Below are positions 11,999-24,537 of a stretch of 64,000 nt of DNA, one piece after another. The notes beneath the pieces are model-generated. The model did not search any database. It was not told where the DNA came from and saw only the letters and a list, made by a program, of their open reading frames with translations. How positions within the stretch are numbered: the first letter of the stretch is position 1; every line of letters begins with the position of its first letter. The position numbers and the translations under genes are program-made. Source of the stretch: Ovis canadensis (taxonomy: Eukaryota > Chordata > Mammalia > Artiodactyla > Bovidae). The DNA is taken from contig NC_091263.1 in NCBI RefSeq assembly GCF_042477335.2, forward strand, positions 17,271,501 to 17,335,500, written 5' to 3'.

Positions 11999-14524
11999 CA
12001 ATCCCTAGTTTTATTAGATAAAATTTTAAAAAATATAGAAGGCCTGGCCAAAAGTAACTAATTAATAAGCACAACACTGCGTGCATAAGTGTGACTGAGA
12101 CCAAGTTGGTCTTTATCCTTACAGAGGTTAAGTATGGAAGGTGGGAGTTAGAAAATAAATGCTTAAACCGAAGTTATGACTAATGGTATGGAGAGAGAGA
12201 GCTGTGAAGACATGTTAACAGAAGTTGTTTCTAAGTATTGGGCATATTGGTGATTTTTAAAATTTGTCCTTTTTCAGAGTTTTCTAGGTTTCTGTTAATT
12301 TGTCAATTATTTTTGTTTGGAGGGAAGTAAAGAAGATTGAGTCGATAACCAGACATTTGCTGCTTCAGAAATTTTTTAAACTTCAAGAAAATATTGCTCC
12401 TGATTTAAAGAATTTTAACAGCAATCTTATTAAATATTTGTTGAGTGCCTGTCACTTGGGCAGCATAGTGAGACGTGCTGAAGAGACTGGAAGTGAGACT
12501 TGCCTTAAGGACCTCTAGCCTGGCTGAGTGGCGGCCCAGGCACATGTGGAATAGAATTCTGCAGTTACAGTTTACAGTGAAATTGTGTGGATTAGTTTGG
12601 AAAAGCCCACGAGTCCTGCTGTAGTCGGGGGAGCCTCAGTGAAGAGTGTGGCCTGGCACTGGCCCCGGAGTCACAGCTCCGGACTTGGGTGGGGCAGGAC
12701 TTGGGTGGGGCAGGCCGGCTGGAAAGGCCCCTCAGGCCCCATACTCAGGACTGAGGCAGGGAGCTGAGAAAGGCCTGGTGTGTCCCTGAAACAGTAAGGA
12801 GACTGACCTTGGGAGAGCAGGGGTGCTCTGGGGAGGCTGATGGTAGATCAGAAGTGGGAATCGAGCCGAGCCTGACTTTGTAGCACCTTCAACACCTCAG
12901 GCAGAAGTGTAGACTTGGGTTCTAGTAAGAAATCAGAAGCATCCAAAGTGGCTCCTCCCCCTTCCATTGTCTTCCTCTCTCCCTTCCCAGGAGACTTTAT
13001 CCAACGAGAAGTAGAGGACTAATTCTGCAACAGAATGCAAGACAAGCTGACAGGCTTCTAAAGTTTGACTTTCTTTATTCTTTTGCAGCAAGAAGCTGTT
13101 TTTCATTCAAGTGACCATAGTGTGTGTTGCCAGAGCCTGGGGTCACCCCTGGGCCGCCCTGTTGCCCATCTGCGGTGGCAGGACCCCTTTTTGGTGTGTG
13201 TGAGGGGGGCGTTACTACGGCACAGGCTTCTGCACAGTCTCTTCCTCCTTCAGGTGTCCTTAAACTTGTATTATTCCTTATCTCTTCTAGAGAAATCGAG
13301 TCATCACATTTGTCAGATTTTAACATCTAATATTTTTAAGTCCCCAGAGCTAAAGAAAAACCTTCTGTGGCCTAAGAATGGCTAAATAGCTAAAGAGTTT
13401 ATCCTTTTATTGAGTAGCAATTGACTTCTACTTACGTAATCCGAAAATTCATATTGCCACATTGCCAGTCTGCGTTTTTGTGTGTGTGTGTGTAATCAAC
13501 ATCCAGTTTTATTCTGTACTGGAATATCATATACAAGTCCTTACTTTCAAAATGCATAAGTGCATAGTCTGTTTATATTGAGCTTTTTAATCCCGTTGAC
13601 TCTGCATCATAACCTTATAACTGGTTTTAGTGATGACCAGACTCAAAACACAGCACCAGTTTAACCCTGAATTTATGGTGTTAGACACCTTTCCTACTTT
13701 CCGTGTTAACTGTGAATGTCTGGGTGCTCTGTGGCTGTAGCTGTTCTTAGTCTTCATGTGTCACATTTCCTGAACCTTAATTCCCTTTGATTCCATCATG
13801 GAGGCTCAGCCCCAAATTATGTAGACAAGCCTTCCGCTTCTTTTCCAGAGTCTCAAAGATTCTTGGTAAACTCCTCTTAGGAAATGATAAATCCAAGTAT
13901 TTTTTCGCAGTCTTCATTCTCAACCCCATTTTATCCTGTAGCTTGCACGATTACCCCTCTCCCTCTTTCCCGTTAGGAAAATCGCTCCCCTCGTGGCACG
14001 CAAACTTCCCCTTCCACGGTGGCCTTTCCTCTGTGTTCCATCAGCACGATCTTTGATTTGTCAGATTTCAGATCTTGACTCTGATCTCCGTGAGCAGAGA
14101 TTGATTTGTGGTCGTCTTAGATCTCTGAGTTCACAGGATGATGTCATGTGAGTGATTAGCTTACAGTTTTAGGGAGGACATTAGCTCTGACATGAAGCTG
14201 TGGTCCTTACCCAGCCTGTGCCTGGCTGCTTGGTCCTCCCCACCCTGGTGGTGCTCCCCGTGCACAGAGATGCGGAGACACCCTCGATGCCCTGTTCGAG
14301 AGGAAGGCCCTGCATCACGACATGTTTACACTCAAAAACTGTCTACAGATGGAATTACAGTGTTGTTCTAGTTAGCGAGTATGTATTATAGAGTATATAT
14401 ACAAGCATGAGAATTGGTCCTTTAAAAATCTTAATTTGGATTAAAGAACATACACATACGTGACTGATTGAGTTACTGCTCTAATCCTGCATATCAGCCA
14501 GGGAAATTCTCAGCTCACTTTTGT

Positions 14525-14527
<3 letters not shown>
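11999..14527. other. Intronic sequence, no gene recognised
   Basis: No repeat of a young family or credible exon seen. There is a short (TG)n run at about 13480-13494 and GC-richer text near 12630-12780 and 13130-13220. The open frames of 60-106 codons here have no recognisable protein features. Confidence 0.5.
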
Positions 14528-14589
<62 letters not shown>

Positions 14590-14818
14590 TAAGTCGCTTC
14601 AGTCGTGTCCAACTCTGTGCGACCCCATAGACGGCAGCCCACCAGGCTCCCCCATCCCTGGGATTCTCCAGGCAAGAACACTGGAGTGGGTTGCCATTTC
14701 CTTCTCCAGTGCATGAAAGTGAAAAGTCAAAGTGAAGTCGTGTCTGACTCTTAGCGGCCCCGTGGACTGCAGCCCACCAGGCTCCTCCGTCCACGGGATT
14801 TTCCAGGCAAGAGTGCTG
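14528..14818 (+). mobile_element. Bov-A2 SINE with expanded (GCT)20 head
   Basis: A perfect run of 20 GCT triplets (14528-14587) is followed by 'cctaagtcgcttcagtcg' and a Bov-A2 dimer, truncated after 'ttccaggcaagagtgctg'. Bov-A2 normally starts with only a few GCT units, so the tract has expanded in place. The poly-Ala and poly-Ser open frames over it are by-products of the triplet repeat. Confidence 0.93.
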
Positions 14819-16106
14819 TTTGCTATGTTACTCTCATCATGTGTGTATATTAGACTCACATATGCCCCGTTTTTGTGTTTCACCAAAAAAAAGGCTGAGT
14901 CAAAGATACCACTGTTAAGTGTATAGGTTAGTGTCCTTGATAGCTAATACACTTTTCACATTGGTATACAATAACTCTTTTTTTCCGTGCCAGTATCTTG
15001 AGTGGGCCTGTTTGAATATCAAGACTTCTGCCTCACTGATGCAGACTCAGCTGAGATGGGCAGGCAGGAAACCCCTTGATGCTTTTGATCTTGAAGGAGC
15101 ATTGGTTTCCCTGTAGTGGGCTATGCGGGACCTTTTTAGGGCTGTCACTGCTCTGGATTCTTCACCTTTCTTCCCTGTACATTTTAACATACCATCTAAT
15201 GAATGTGAAGTTATGCAGAGCATTTATATTAAACAGACTTGTTAAGTATGTCTTTCCTATCTGCTGCATGGTTCCTGCTGAGAGTGTTAATATTCAAATA
15301 TCCATCTATGATGTCAGTTATTCAGGAAGATGCCTAATAAGAATACACCATATTCTTCATCTTCGAATTAGCACTGTTCAAGAATATATTCCATAATGAT
15401 ATTTTTCAGCAGTGGAATAGCTCCATGTTCTTCTGTTTCCTTTTTGTTTTAAAGGAAAAGTTCCAAGATTTAAGGAAACAGGTCATGGCGTCTATAAACT
15501 GGTTGGGAACTGAAGTATATTATGAAATAAAAAATGAAGCTGAGTTGCCCTCTAGGGGTTCAGTTTTAACACAGCACATGTGGAAACAAGGTAATGAGAT
15601 CTTGTAGGGTGGGAAGCTCTGTTCATTTTCTGTGGAGTGTGACCAGTCAAAGCAAGCTGACTTTGTAATTAAAAATGAGAACATCCCAATTTTGTAACCT
15701 ACAGGCAGTTTAATTGAACCTCCTTTTTGGGATTTCTTGGTTGGTTTTACAGCTAGAGCATGTGTGCCAGAATAATCCAACCATCAACGTGTTTTCAAGA
15801 ATCTGACCCACGAATTCTTTTCTGATGCTTCTCTGTGACCTCAGTGTCGCCTCACTAGCTTGCCAGTCAGCTGCCTCCCCTCTGCTGCTCAAGCCAGCAG
15901 AGACCTCAGCGAAGCCGGCTCCTCGTTTCTCTCAGAGCTCTCAGGCTGCGGTGGTGGGCTTCCCAGTGGCGTCTGTGTGGACTGGGTCTTCTGGCCTGGA
16001 TGGGGTCCAGCTTGGCATCAGTGAAGGCCGAGTTGTTCTCTTCAGACTCTGTCTCTGACACAAAGCGCTCTACCTCGTAATCATAGAATCGGGCTCTTTA
16101 CCATTC
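14819..16106. other. Intronic sequence, no feature recognised
   Basis: Unique-looking sequence. The small open frames (for example 15425-15607 and 15076-15396) have no domain or splice context that would make them exons. Confidence 0.5.
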
Positions 16107-16314
16107 AGTCACCAAGTCACGTCCAGCTCTTCTGTGACCCCACAGACTGTAGCCCACCTGGCTCCTTTGTCCATGGATTCTTCAGGCAAGTGTACTGGAG
16201 TGGTTGCCGTTCCCTTCTCTGGGGGATCTTCCTGATCCAGGATCGAACCCACATCTCCTGCATGTCTCCTACGTTGCAGGCAGATTCTTACTGCCGAGCT
16301 GCAAGGGAAGTCCC
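16107..16314 (-). mobile_element. Bov-tA SINE
   Basis: Antisense Bov-tA: 'cagactgtagcccacctgg', 'actggagtggttgccg', B-box region 'ggatcgaacccacatctcc', ending 'aagggaagtccc'. Confidence 0.9.
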
Positions 16315-16379
16315 TTACTGTTTAGTAAGAGGGAGCAATTTGTTCCCCATTACTGAAAATGTTAACTGAACTTGGGCTT

Positions 16380-16702
16380 GAAAGTGAAAGTCGCTCAGTC
16401 GTGTCTGACTCTTTGTGACTCCATGGACTGTAGCCTGCCAGGCTCCTCTGTCCGTGGAATCCTCCAGGCCAAAATACTGGAGTGTGTAGCTGTTCCCTTT
16501 TCCATGGGATCTTCCCAACTCAGGTATCGAACCCAGGTCTCCTGCATCACACGTGGATTATTTACCTCTGAGCCACTAGGGAAGCCCAGAAATACTGGAG
16601 TGGTAGCCTATCCCTTCTCCAGCAGATCGTCCTGACCCAGAAATCGAACTGATGTCTTGTGCATTGCAAGAGGATTTTTTACCAACTGAGCTACCAGCAC
16701 TT
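16380..16702 (-). mobile_element. Bov-tA SINE plus a partial second unit
   Basis: A full antisense Bov-tA (16380-16588, from 'gtgaaagtcgctcagtcg' to 'ctagggaagccc') runs straight into a partial second copy (16589-16702) that begins in mid-element at 'aatactggagtggtagcc' and includes its own tRNA-like part. This is either a composite SINE or local slippage. The second half is more diverged. Confidence 0.85.
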
Positions 16703-19700
16703 GAGTAAATGGCAAATATGGGGTTTGTGTGCAGATATTTAAATGTTTTGTGTGTTTCAGCACATTTCTATATCAAATGTAAAAATTCAGATGGTTATTG
16801 ACATATTTTTAATAGATTAGTATGTAGTGTATGTATGTGTATATGTTTTAATAATGCTGTTTGTTATTTCCTTTGAGGGGTGCTATAAAACTTTACTCCT
16901 TTTAATATATATTTTCATTTCTGGAGTTGTATTGAGCTTTTCCATTCTTTTTCTCATGGTTATGGAAAAACCTTGATTATTAATTGTCAGAACCTGTTTT
17001 TTATCATTAGTTTGTACTTTTAAAATTCAGGTTTTACTTAAGCACTTTAATACCTGAAACTCATTGGATTTTGATATATATGGTGTAGATTTGTGCTGTC
17101 TAGCTTGGTAGTCACTAGTCACAGAAGCGACTTCATTCTTCTTAGCACTATCCAAACTTGCAGTACTCACTGGCTCCATGTGGCCTGTGGCTGCCATATT
17201 GGATAATCCAGTCACTAATCATCTCTGCCACTGCAGAAAGCTTTTTTGGACAGCAGTGGTGTAGATATACGAATCATCCTTGTCAGTGTATTTTTAAAAA
17301 CATCTTAATACTGGTAGTTTCCTGTGTAAAATGAATTGAAATTTGTAGACATTATATGCCTTTGTATTTTCTTCTCTTTTAGCAAAAGAATATTTTGGAA
17401 ATAACTGTGATTGAAACTCATCACATATGGAATAGTTTTACATATCTATATATTTAAAGATCAGCCTATATTTCTGATTAGAAGCTAAATGATATCAACT
17501 GTTATAGTAAAAAGTATATATTTTTGAAATGTGTAAATATATCTCCTTTATCTCCATCTTGTGGTGGAAATATATGTAAATCCTGTTGTTAAGAATGTTG
17601 TTAAATGATGTTCATTTACATTGACTTTCTCTGCTCTTTCCCATTACTGTAAATGAAGTGTTTTTTAACAAAATTTTGGGTCTTATTCCAGGAGCCAACT
17701 AAAAATAATTTTAGATTTTATAATCACTATAAAGGGGGAAATATAGAACTACAAGCCATTTGAGTATGTTGGAATATTAAAACAAGGAATGCAAACATTT
17801 CAGTCATGCTTGAGAGAAAAACACATCTGACAGCTTTAGCTTCTTACTTGGAGATACAGTTTGTTGTCGTTAAAGAGGATTATGGTAAATATGTTTCTGT
17901 GATAAATCTATGAAGTTTCATAAATTGTCTCTTGCTGACACAATTTTTTTAGTAAATAATTTTTAGTTTTTAGTTTCTAGTGTTTGAATGTACTCGCCTT
18001 TTTGAAGATAACTTCAAAAAGTTATAAAGTTATTTTTGGAAGTAAATTTTAAAATGGGCATTAAAATAATTTGTAAACTATCGCATTCTACATAAAGGCA
18101 TAAAATTATCTTCTTAAATTCTAATATGTAATATCAAAGATTTAAGAACATACTTCAAATCAGATTTATTAGAATCAGATTTATTTAAAATTTTAAAAAT
18201 TAAAATACTTTTTAAAAACTTTCTTAAAGATTTTTAACAGATTGTATTTAACTTAATATTTTGGTTTTTATAATCTTTTAGCTTGGTAAGTTTTTTTTAG
18301 TTGACTAATATAATTTACAAAGTAGTATTAATTTAGAGTTTAGTTTTTATATGGAAAAGTCTATGAATGCTGTAGGAATTCTGAAATAATATTTTAGTTA
18401 CATTCCAAGAGCTTAGGGAGAATTTTATGCAGCAGATAGACTTTTTAGCTAGGTTAGATTTAGATTAACTTTTTAAAAACGTATCCATTTATGATATCAA
18501 TAATTAGGGAAGAAATAGCCTAAAAATGGGCAACATCTCAATTACCTATTTAGAAGATATCCTGAGTAGGAGTTAGAACATGAAAGCTGTATATAATGTA
18601 AGTTATCTGTGGGACAGTGAAGAGAAATCAGCCTAAAAATAAGCCTAATTATAAGACTAGTTTAGGACCCTGTTTTGGTGCTTCTTGAAAGCCTAGCAAA
18701 AAAAGCCTAGACCTAATATAATAGAAAACAGAGATTTCCCTGCAGCTAAGTTTTATTTAGGGAAATTCTGGGATCTTAGAAGTTTGCATTAGATGGATGT
18801 TTTGAGGTTACTGGTCCCAGTTCAGGAATCTTTCCAACTATATATGAGAGCTTCCATTTTTGATACCTCTGCCCCAGTTCAGACTTTGATTATTTACGCC
18901 CTCCTATATCTGATTGTTAGTCTTTTAGAAAACACCATTCTTGAAATAAAAATTATAAATACTATATTAAACTATAAAATTAATATAATTATATAAAATT
19001 ATGAGTTATATAAATTTATATAAGAAATATAGAAAATATGAAATCCCTTCCACAAAATTATCCTGAATGTCAACATTCACACATACAGATCTCTCTCTGT
19101 GATTAAGGTATTACTTAAAATACATCATATTTTAAAACTGAATTTAGTAAACCAGAACTAAACTAAACTGAAAGATTTGCTGACTTTCAGGTAAAATATT
19201 TTGATTAAAAACTGTATTACTTCTAAGTTTGCCTCAAATCTTAAGGTTATATAAAAGCCATTAACAAACTTGAGCCATTGGGTCTTTTTTAATTTCGTGA
19301 TCTAGTTTGGCACAGTATTGAAATGTTACACTCCCCCTGCATCCTGTCTCTTTGGGTCCTAGTCTTCGTCAGTTGTATTTTCACATGGTCACAGTGTATA
19401 ATACTTCTTTTCTGTAACTGAAAAGTTCAGTGCTCACCACATCTCCTCATTCCGTTTCTTGGTTTCTGTTCATGGGCTAGATTTCATTGTCACGTAGCTT
19501 ATTTGAGAGGAATCTTTGGATCCTAGAGTCCTTACTGTCCGTCATGTTTGGAAGTGACCGCTTGTTGCCTTACGTGAGATAGAGGGTGGGTATAAATGAT
19601 GGTGTTCTTTTCCTCAGAACTTGGGGCGTGTTGCATTCGTGATGCGTGACCCTGGATGTTGCTGTGGGAAGGCAGAGGCCATCCTGACTTCCATCCCCTC

Positions 19701-21676
19701 CTCACCTCGCACCCAGCTTGCGCAGATGATCTGATTTTTCTGCTTGGATAGTAGAAACATTCTTCCTTTATCTCTGCATTTGGCATCTTGGGTGTTGATT
19801 AGTCTGTATCAGTTCTTTCTATACCGTGTCCATTAATTTGTAGATTCAATTCTTCATCTCAGAAAACGTTTCTTAAATTGTCATTGAAAATGTCTTTTTT
19901 CTTTGCCTTTTTTGAATCCTCTGCTCAAAGATGCCAGTCGTCCTGGGAACTTGGACATGGGATTAACTCTTGGTGTCATTTTGGCTGCGTCACAAATCCC
20001 CCAAACAGAGTGGTCCCCCAGCAGCGCACACTGGCCGTCTCACAGTGTCTGCGGGTCAGCACTGCACACGGCTGCCTCAGCCTCTCACGGGTGGCAGGGG
20101 TCTCAGCTCACCTGCAGCCTCGACTCGCGGTGGGGGGGGGCGCGGTCTGCCAACAGCGCCCCAGCTGCTCGCCGCCTTCCTGGTCGCGGGAGCCGCTTCC
20201 ACGGGCGGTTTTCCTCAAAGCACGCGAGCTGGGAAGGCAGCTGTGTGTGCAGAGGGGAGAAGTCGTGATCCTTTCTCAGGGTGCGCCCTCTACCCGGAAG
20301 ACGGTGGCTGGTTCAGGCTGCCCTCCAGGCCTGGGCCCCAGGGGGCTGGCATCTGCCAGGCCTCCTTAGAACCTGCCTCCTACAGTAACTGCCCGCCACG
20401 CCTTGGCCTTCTCTACCCCTGTGTGACCTTTTTGTTTTCCTCTGAATTTACCATGATTATCCAAGTCATTTCTATTAAAATCCCCCACTTGAATTTTAGC
20501 TGTGTCTACTCTGTTATTTATTAGCACTATAATGAATTTGTCTTGGTCTTCAGTTTATATTTTTATCTCCTCCTTCATCTCACTCTGTTTTATCAGCCAT
20601 TCCTCGAAGTCTGGCTTTCTTGAGCTTAGGTTTTTGTGAAGTTCCTATGTAGTTTGACATCCGAGGTGAATCTTCTTTTCCTTCGGGCGAGTCTGCAGAG
20701 TTGCCCTGCTGCTTCTCTGAGAAGCTGTGGGTTGATGCTAGCACTCTCGCCACCTTTTTCTGACGTCTCTCGTCCCTTGTGGGGGCCTGGAGGCAGGCCG
20801 GGCAGTACCTTGTTCCCGTCTGATAGCTTTCAGGGCCGCGTCCTCTTTCCTGTGGGGTGGCCTTTGGGGGCCACTCTGTTAAGTTTGGAGCTTGGGTGGG
20901 GAGCAGCAGCCCTGGGGGTCTTCTTCCCCTGTTGGGTCCTCTGCAGGGGCTGGAGGCTTTTGTTCTAGATGCTCTATTTTGCTTTTGCTTTTTCCTGACG
21001 ATTTCTGTGTGTGCCTTGTCTGCTTCTCTTGAGGTTAAGGGGCTGGCAGTGGAGATTCCAGGACTTTCTCAGCTCTTTCTCTGTGAAGCAAGAATGGGAT
21101 CTGAGCTTCGTTTTGCCAGAACCTTCTCTTTCTTTCCTTACTGCTCCTTTGTAAAGTGTGTAAGACCAGAGATACACCTTTTTCTTGTATTGTGAGAGCT
21201 AGCCAATGTTTCCTTTTCTTAAACTCCTTTTCGTTTATTTTTCTGAACAAGCAGAGCAGGAGTTCATACTCCTCCTGGTTGAGAACTCCTGGAAGGCAGC
21301 AGAGGCAGAATGCACTCACCCAGGGAACAGGTGTTGCTACAGACCAGCTCTCTGGCCTCTTGAGTGAGTTCTCTCAGCACCTTTCTCCTTCCTGTAGATT
21401 CAAGAGGTAGATTTAGAGACTTCACGTGAGCTTGAAATATCCTGCCATTTTTACCCAGGACCGTCCTCAGTATCTGTTGCTTGAATTGTTTTCTTAGTCT
21501 GTAGACTGGCTTTCCCTGTCTGGAAGATTTCCTTTCCTTCCCCTTTCCTAACTTCACCCTGCGTGTAACTGCTCGGTAGAGCTTGCTGAGGTGCACAGTC
21601 TGGTCCATGTCGTTCCCGCTGCCTCTAGGGTCCAGGCTATACTCTTAGGTTCAGCATCTTCCAGGATGTCCCTTGA
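16703..21676. other. Intronic sequence, mostly unique AT-rich
   Basis: About 5 kb with no exon recognised. Roughly 17090-17220 resembles a common old mammalian repeat ('catgtggcctgtggctgccat'-like). 17250-19300 is very AT-rich and looks unique. 19940-20400 is locally GC-rich with a G run near 20130 and weak similarity to an old LTR-type repeat; its overlapping 121-184 codon frames show no protein features. Confidence 0.5.
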
Positions 21677-21889
21677 ACTTCCCAGGTGGCTCTAGTGGTA
21701 AGGAACCCGTCTGCCAGTGCAGGAGATGTAAGAGATGTGGGTTCGATCCCTGAGTTGGGGAGATCTCCTGGAGGAGGAAATGCAACCCACTCCAGTATTC
21801 TTGCCTGGAGTGTCCCATGGATAGAAGAGCCTGGCGGGCTACAGTCCATGGGGTCACAAAGAGTCAGACATGACTGAAGTGACTTAACA
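21677..21889 (+). mobile_element. Bov-tA SINE
   Basis: Sense Bov-tA: 'ttcccaggtggctctagtgg', B box 'gggttcgatccctgag', then the Bov-A part 'caacccactccagtattc' and 'acagtccatggggtcac'. Confidence 0.92.
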
Positions 21890-21991
21890 CACGCAAGGTG
21901 TCACTTTACTCTGCCTTGCTAGTCACAGTCTGTCTCTCTTTCTTGAGCTTCAGCTCTGGCTAAATTAAACGTTTTCAGTTTCCCATTGGTT

Positions 21992-22202
21992 TCCCCAGTG
22001 GCTCAGTGTTGAGGAATCCATCTGCAGTGCGGGAGATACAGGAGATATGGGTTCAGTCTCTGTGTCTGGAAGATTCACTGGAGGACGGCATGGCAACCCG
22101 CTCCAGTCCTCTTGCCTGGGGAATCCCATGGACAGCGGAGCCTGGCAGGCTACGTCCCAAGGGTTGCAAAGAGTCAGACGCCTGAGACGACTGAGCATGC
22201 AT
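21992..22202 (+). mobile_element. Bov-tA SINE
   Basis: Sense Bov-tA about 100 bases after the previous one: 'ttccccagtggctcagtg', a decayed B box 'gggttcagtctctg', 'caacccgctccagtcctc' and 'ggttgcaaagagtcagacg'. More diverged than its neighbour. Confidence 0.9.
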
Positions 22203-22770
22203 ACCCCAGGTGGGTTTCCAGGATGTAGCTAGACCATAACATGGCTTGTGCATCGCTTGTGGTTTCTGACATCCAGGTTCCTGCTCCCTTTCTCTAGGAA
22301 CGCGATGATTTGTCCAGAACCGTCTCAGACAAGAGCACAGAGAGACCGTGAGCTGCCGCTGCGATCGTGACACTGACGTCCTGTTGTTTTTTATATTATC
22401 AGAGCATATTGACTTTATAGTCAGTCTCTTCTAAAGGTTTTTTTTTTTAATGTAATAAATGCAGAAATTTGCATTTATTCCTGAGAATTTCACCTTTAAT
22501 CAAAGGAGACTTTAGCAGGACTTGGTGATTGAAGAGGTCACTGAGGAGAAGCATGATGATGCCAGGGAAAGTTTGGTTTTAGATGATTTGCTAGAAGCAG
22601 AGAACCTGGATGCCTTAGGTCTGAGGTCAGTGGTTGTGAGAGATCCCGGAAGATACCCGGCGTTCAGCAGAAGGTTTTCAGTCTCAGGTTTCTAATTACA
22701 TTACAGCAAAACATACATGTTTTCAAAGTATTCTTATTTTTTTAATATATATTTTTAGATTTTTTTTAAT
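22203..22770. other. Intronic sequence, no feature recognised
   Basis: Unique-looking sequence containing a short T run near 22440; no exon or named repeat seen. Confidence 0.5.
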
Positions 22771-22941
22771 GTGGACCTTTTTTAAAGTCTTTATTGAATT
22801 TGTCACAATATTTCTTCTGTTGTTTGTGTTTTGTGTTTTTTTGGCTATGAGACATGTGGGATCTTAGCTGACCAGGAAGCAAACCCATACCCTCTAAATT
22901 GGAAGGTGGAGTCTTAACCATGGGACTGCCAGGGAAGTCCC
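22771..22941 (-). mobile_element. CHR-type SINE
   Basis: Antisense tRNA-Glu-derived SINE: T-rich body with 'aaagtctttattgaatttg', 'catgtgggatcttagctg', then the tRNA part ending 'accatgggactgccagggaa'. Confidence 0.8.
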
Positions 22942-23513
22942 CAAAGTATTTTTTTTAACTTAAAATCTTGTTTTGAGTTCTGTAAAGTCCTTGTTCATTT
23001 TCTTCCTAAGACCTTCCTAAGATATTTTACTGTGTGATTAAATTAGAACTGTATTGATTTCAAATAAAGGAAGAGGATAATTATTTTTTTAAGAACTTAT
23101 TTTGATAAGGGGTTAAAGTATGTGTATACAAAAGTACTTATTGCCACAGTTTTTAATAGCGAAGATTGTAAGCAATCTAAGTGTCCAGACATATGCCCAT
23201 ATGTCTGTATAAGTAGATTAAATAAATGTTTTTATATCTAAAATAACAAAATAATTCCAATTTTCATGAAATGAAATAAAATATTGTTGCCGACATCTTT
23301 TTTTAAAAATGGGCTAAAATGTAAGGTTATTATTTTTTTAAACCTTCATGATAGGCATGCACAGTGAGAAAGGGCTGCTCCAGAGCCCTCTGTTTACCAT
23401 AACATGATGTATGCCTGGAGTGGTTCCTGTCTGTGGGGTAGTTACATAAATGAATTCCATCAACAAAGTTATAGAACTGGCACTACAATTTTGAGAGCCT
23501 CATCAAGTATTCC
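22942..23513. other. Intronic sequence, no feature recognised
   Basis: AT-rich, unique-looking; no exon or named repeat. Confidence 0.5.
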
Positions 23514-24537
23514 AGTTCCAGTTCAGTTGATCAGTCGTGTCTGACTCTTTGCGACCCCATAAATCACAGCACGCCAGGCCTCCTTGTCCATCACCAACTC
23601 CTGAAGTTTACTCAAACTCATGTCCATCAAGTTGGTGATGCCATCAACCATCTCATCCTCTGTCATCCCCTTCTGCTCCCACCTTCAATCTTTGCCAGCA
23701 TCAGGGTCTTTTCAAGTGAGTCAGTTCTTCGCATCAGGTGGCCAAAGTATTAGAGTTTTCAGCTTGAGCATCAGTCCTTCCAATGAATATTCAGGATTGA
23801 TTTCCTTTAGAATTGATTGGTTTGATCTCCTTGCAGTCCAAGGGAGTCTCCCGAGTCTTCTCCATACCACAGTTCAAAAGCATCAGTTCTTCGGTGCTCA
23901 GCTTGCTTTATAGTCCAGCTGTCACATCCATACATGACTACTGGAAAAACCGTAGCTTTGACTAGACAGACCTTTGTCAGCAAAGTAATGTCTCTGTTTT
24001 TTAATATGCTGTCTATGTTGGTCATAGCTTTTCTTCCAAGTGGCAAGCTTCTTTTAATTTCATGGCTGCAGTCACCATCTGCAGTGATTTTGGAGCCCCC
24101 AAAAATAAAGTCTGTCACTATTCTCATTGTTTCCCCATCTATTTGACATGAAGCGGTGGGACCAGATGCCATGATCTTCGTTTTCTAAATGTTGAGTTTT
24201 AAGCCAAGTTTTTCACTCTCCTCTTTTACTTTCATCCAGAGGCTCTTCAGTTTTTCTTTGCTTTCTGCCATAAGGGTGGTGTTATCTGCATAGCTGAGGT
24301 GATTGATATTTCTCCTGTCAATCTTGATTCCAGCTTGTGCTTCATCCAGTCTAGCGTTTCTCATGATGTGCTCTGCATAGAAATTAAATAAGCAGGGTGA
24401 CAATATACAGCCTTGACGTACTCCTTTCCCAATTTGGAACCAGTCTGTTGTTCCGTGTCCAATTCTAATTGTTGCTTCTTGACCTGCATACAGATTTCTC
24501 AGGAGGCAGGTCAGGTAGTCAGTCTAGTATTCCCATC
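23514..24537 (-). mobile_element. BovB LINE fragment (3' kilobase)
   Basis: Antisense BovB from the short CAGTTCCAGTTCAG tail to a 5' truncation at about 24537 ('ggtagtcagtctagtattcc'), inside the reverse-transcriptase region. The minus-strand frames (SKITADGDCSHEIKRSLPLG and NARLDEAQAGIKI) are the C-terminal BovB ORF, broken by frameshifts. Confidence 0.92.

Noticed and set aside
14468..14794. Long poly-alanine (plus) and poly-serine (minus) open frames
   Set aside because: They are translations of the (GCT)20 tract and its Bov-A2 SINE, with no splice sites or gene context.
19878..20524. Three overlapping frames of 121-184 codons in GC-rich sequence
   Set aside because: All three plus frames are open because the segment is stop-poor; no domain, no splice context, and weak similarity to an old repeat.
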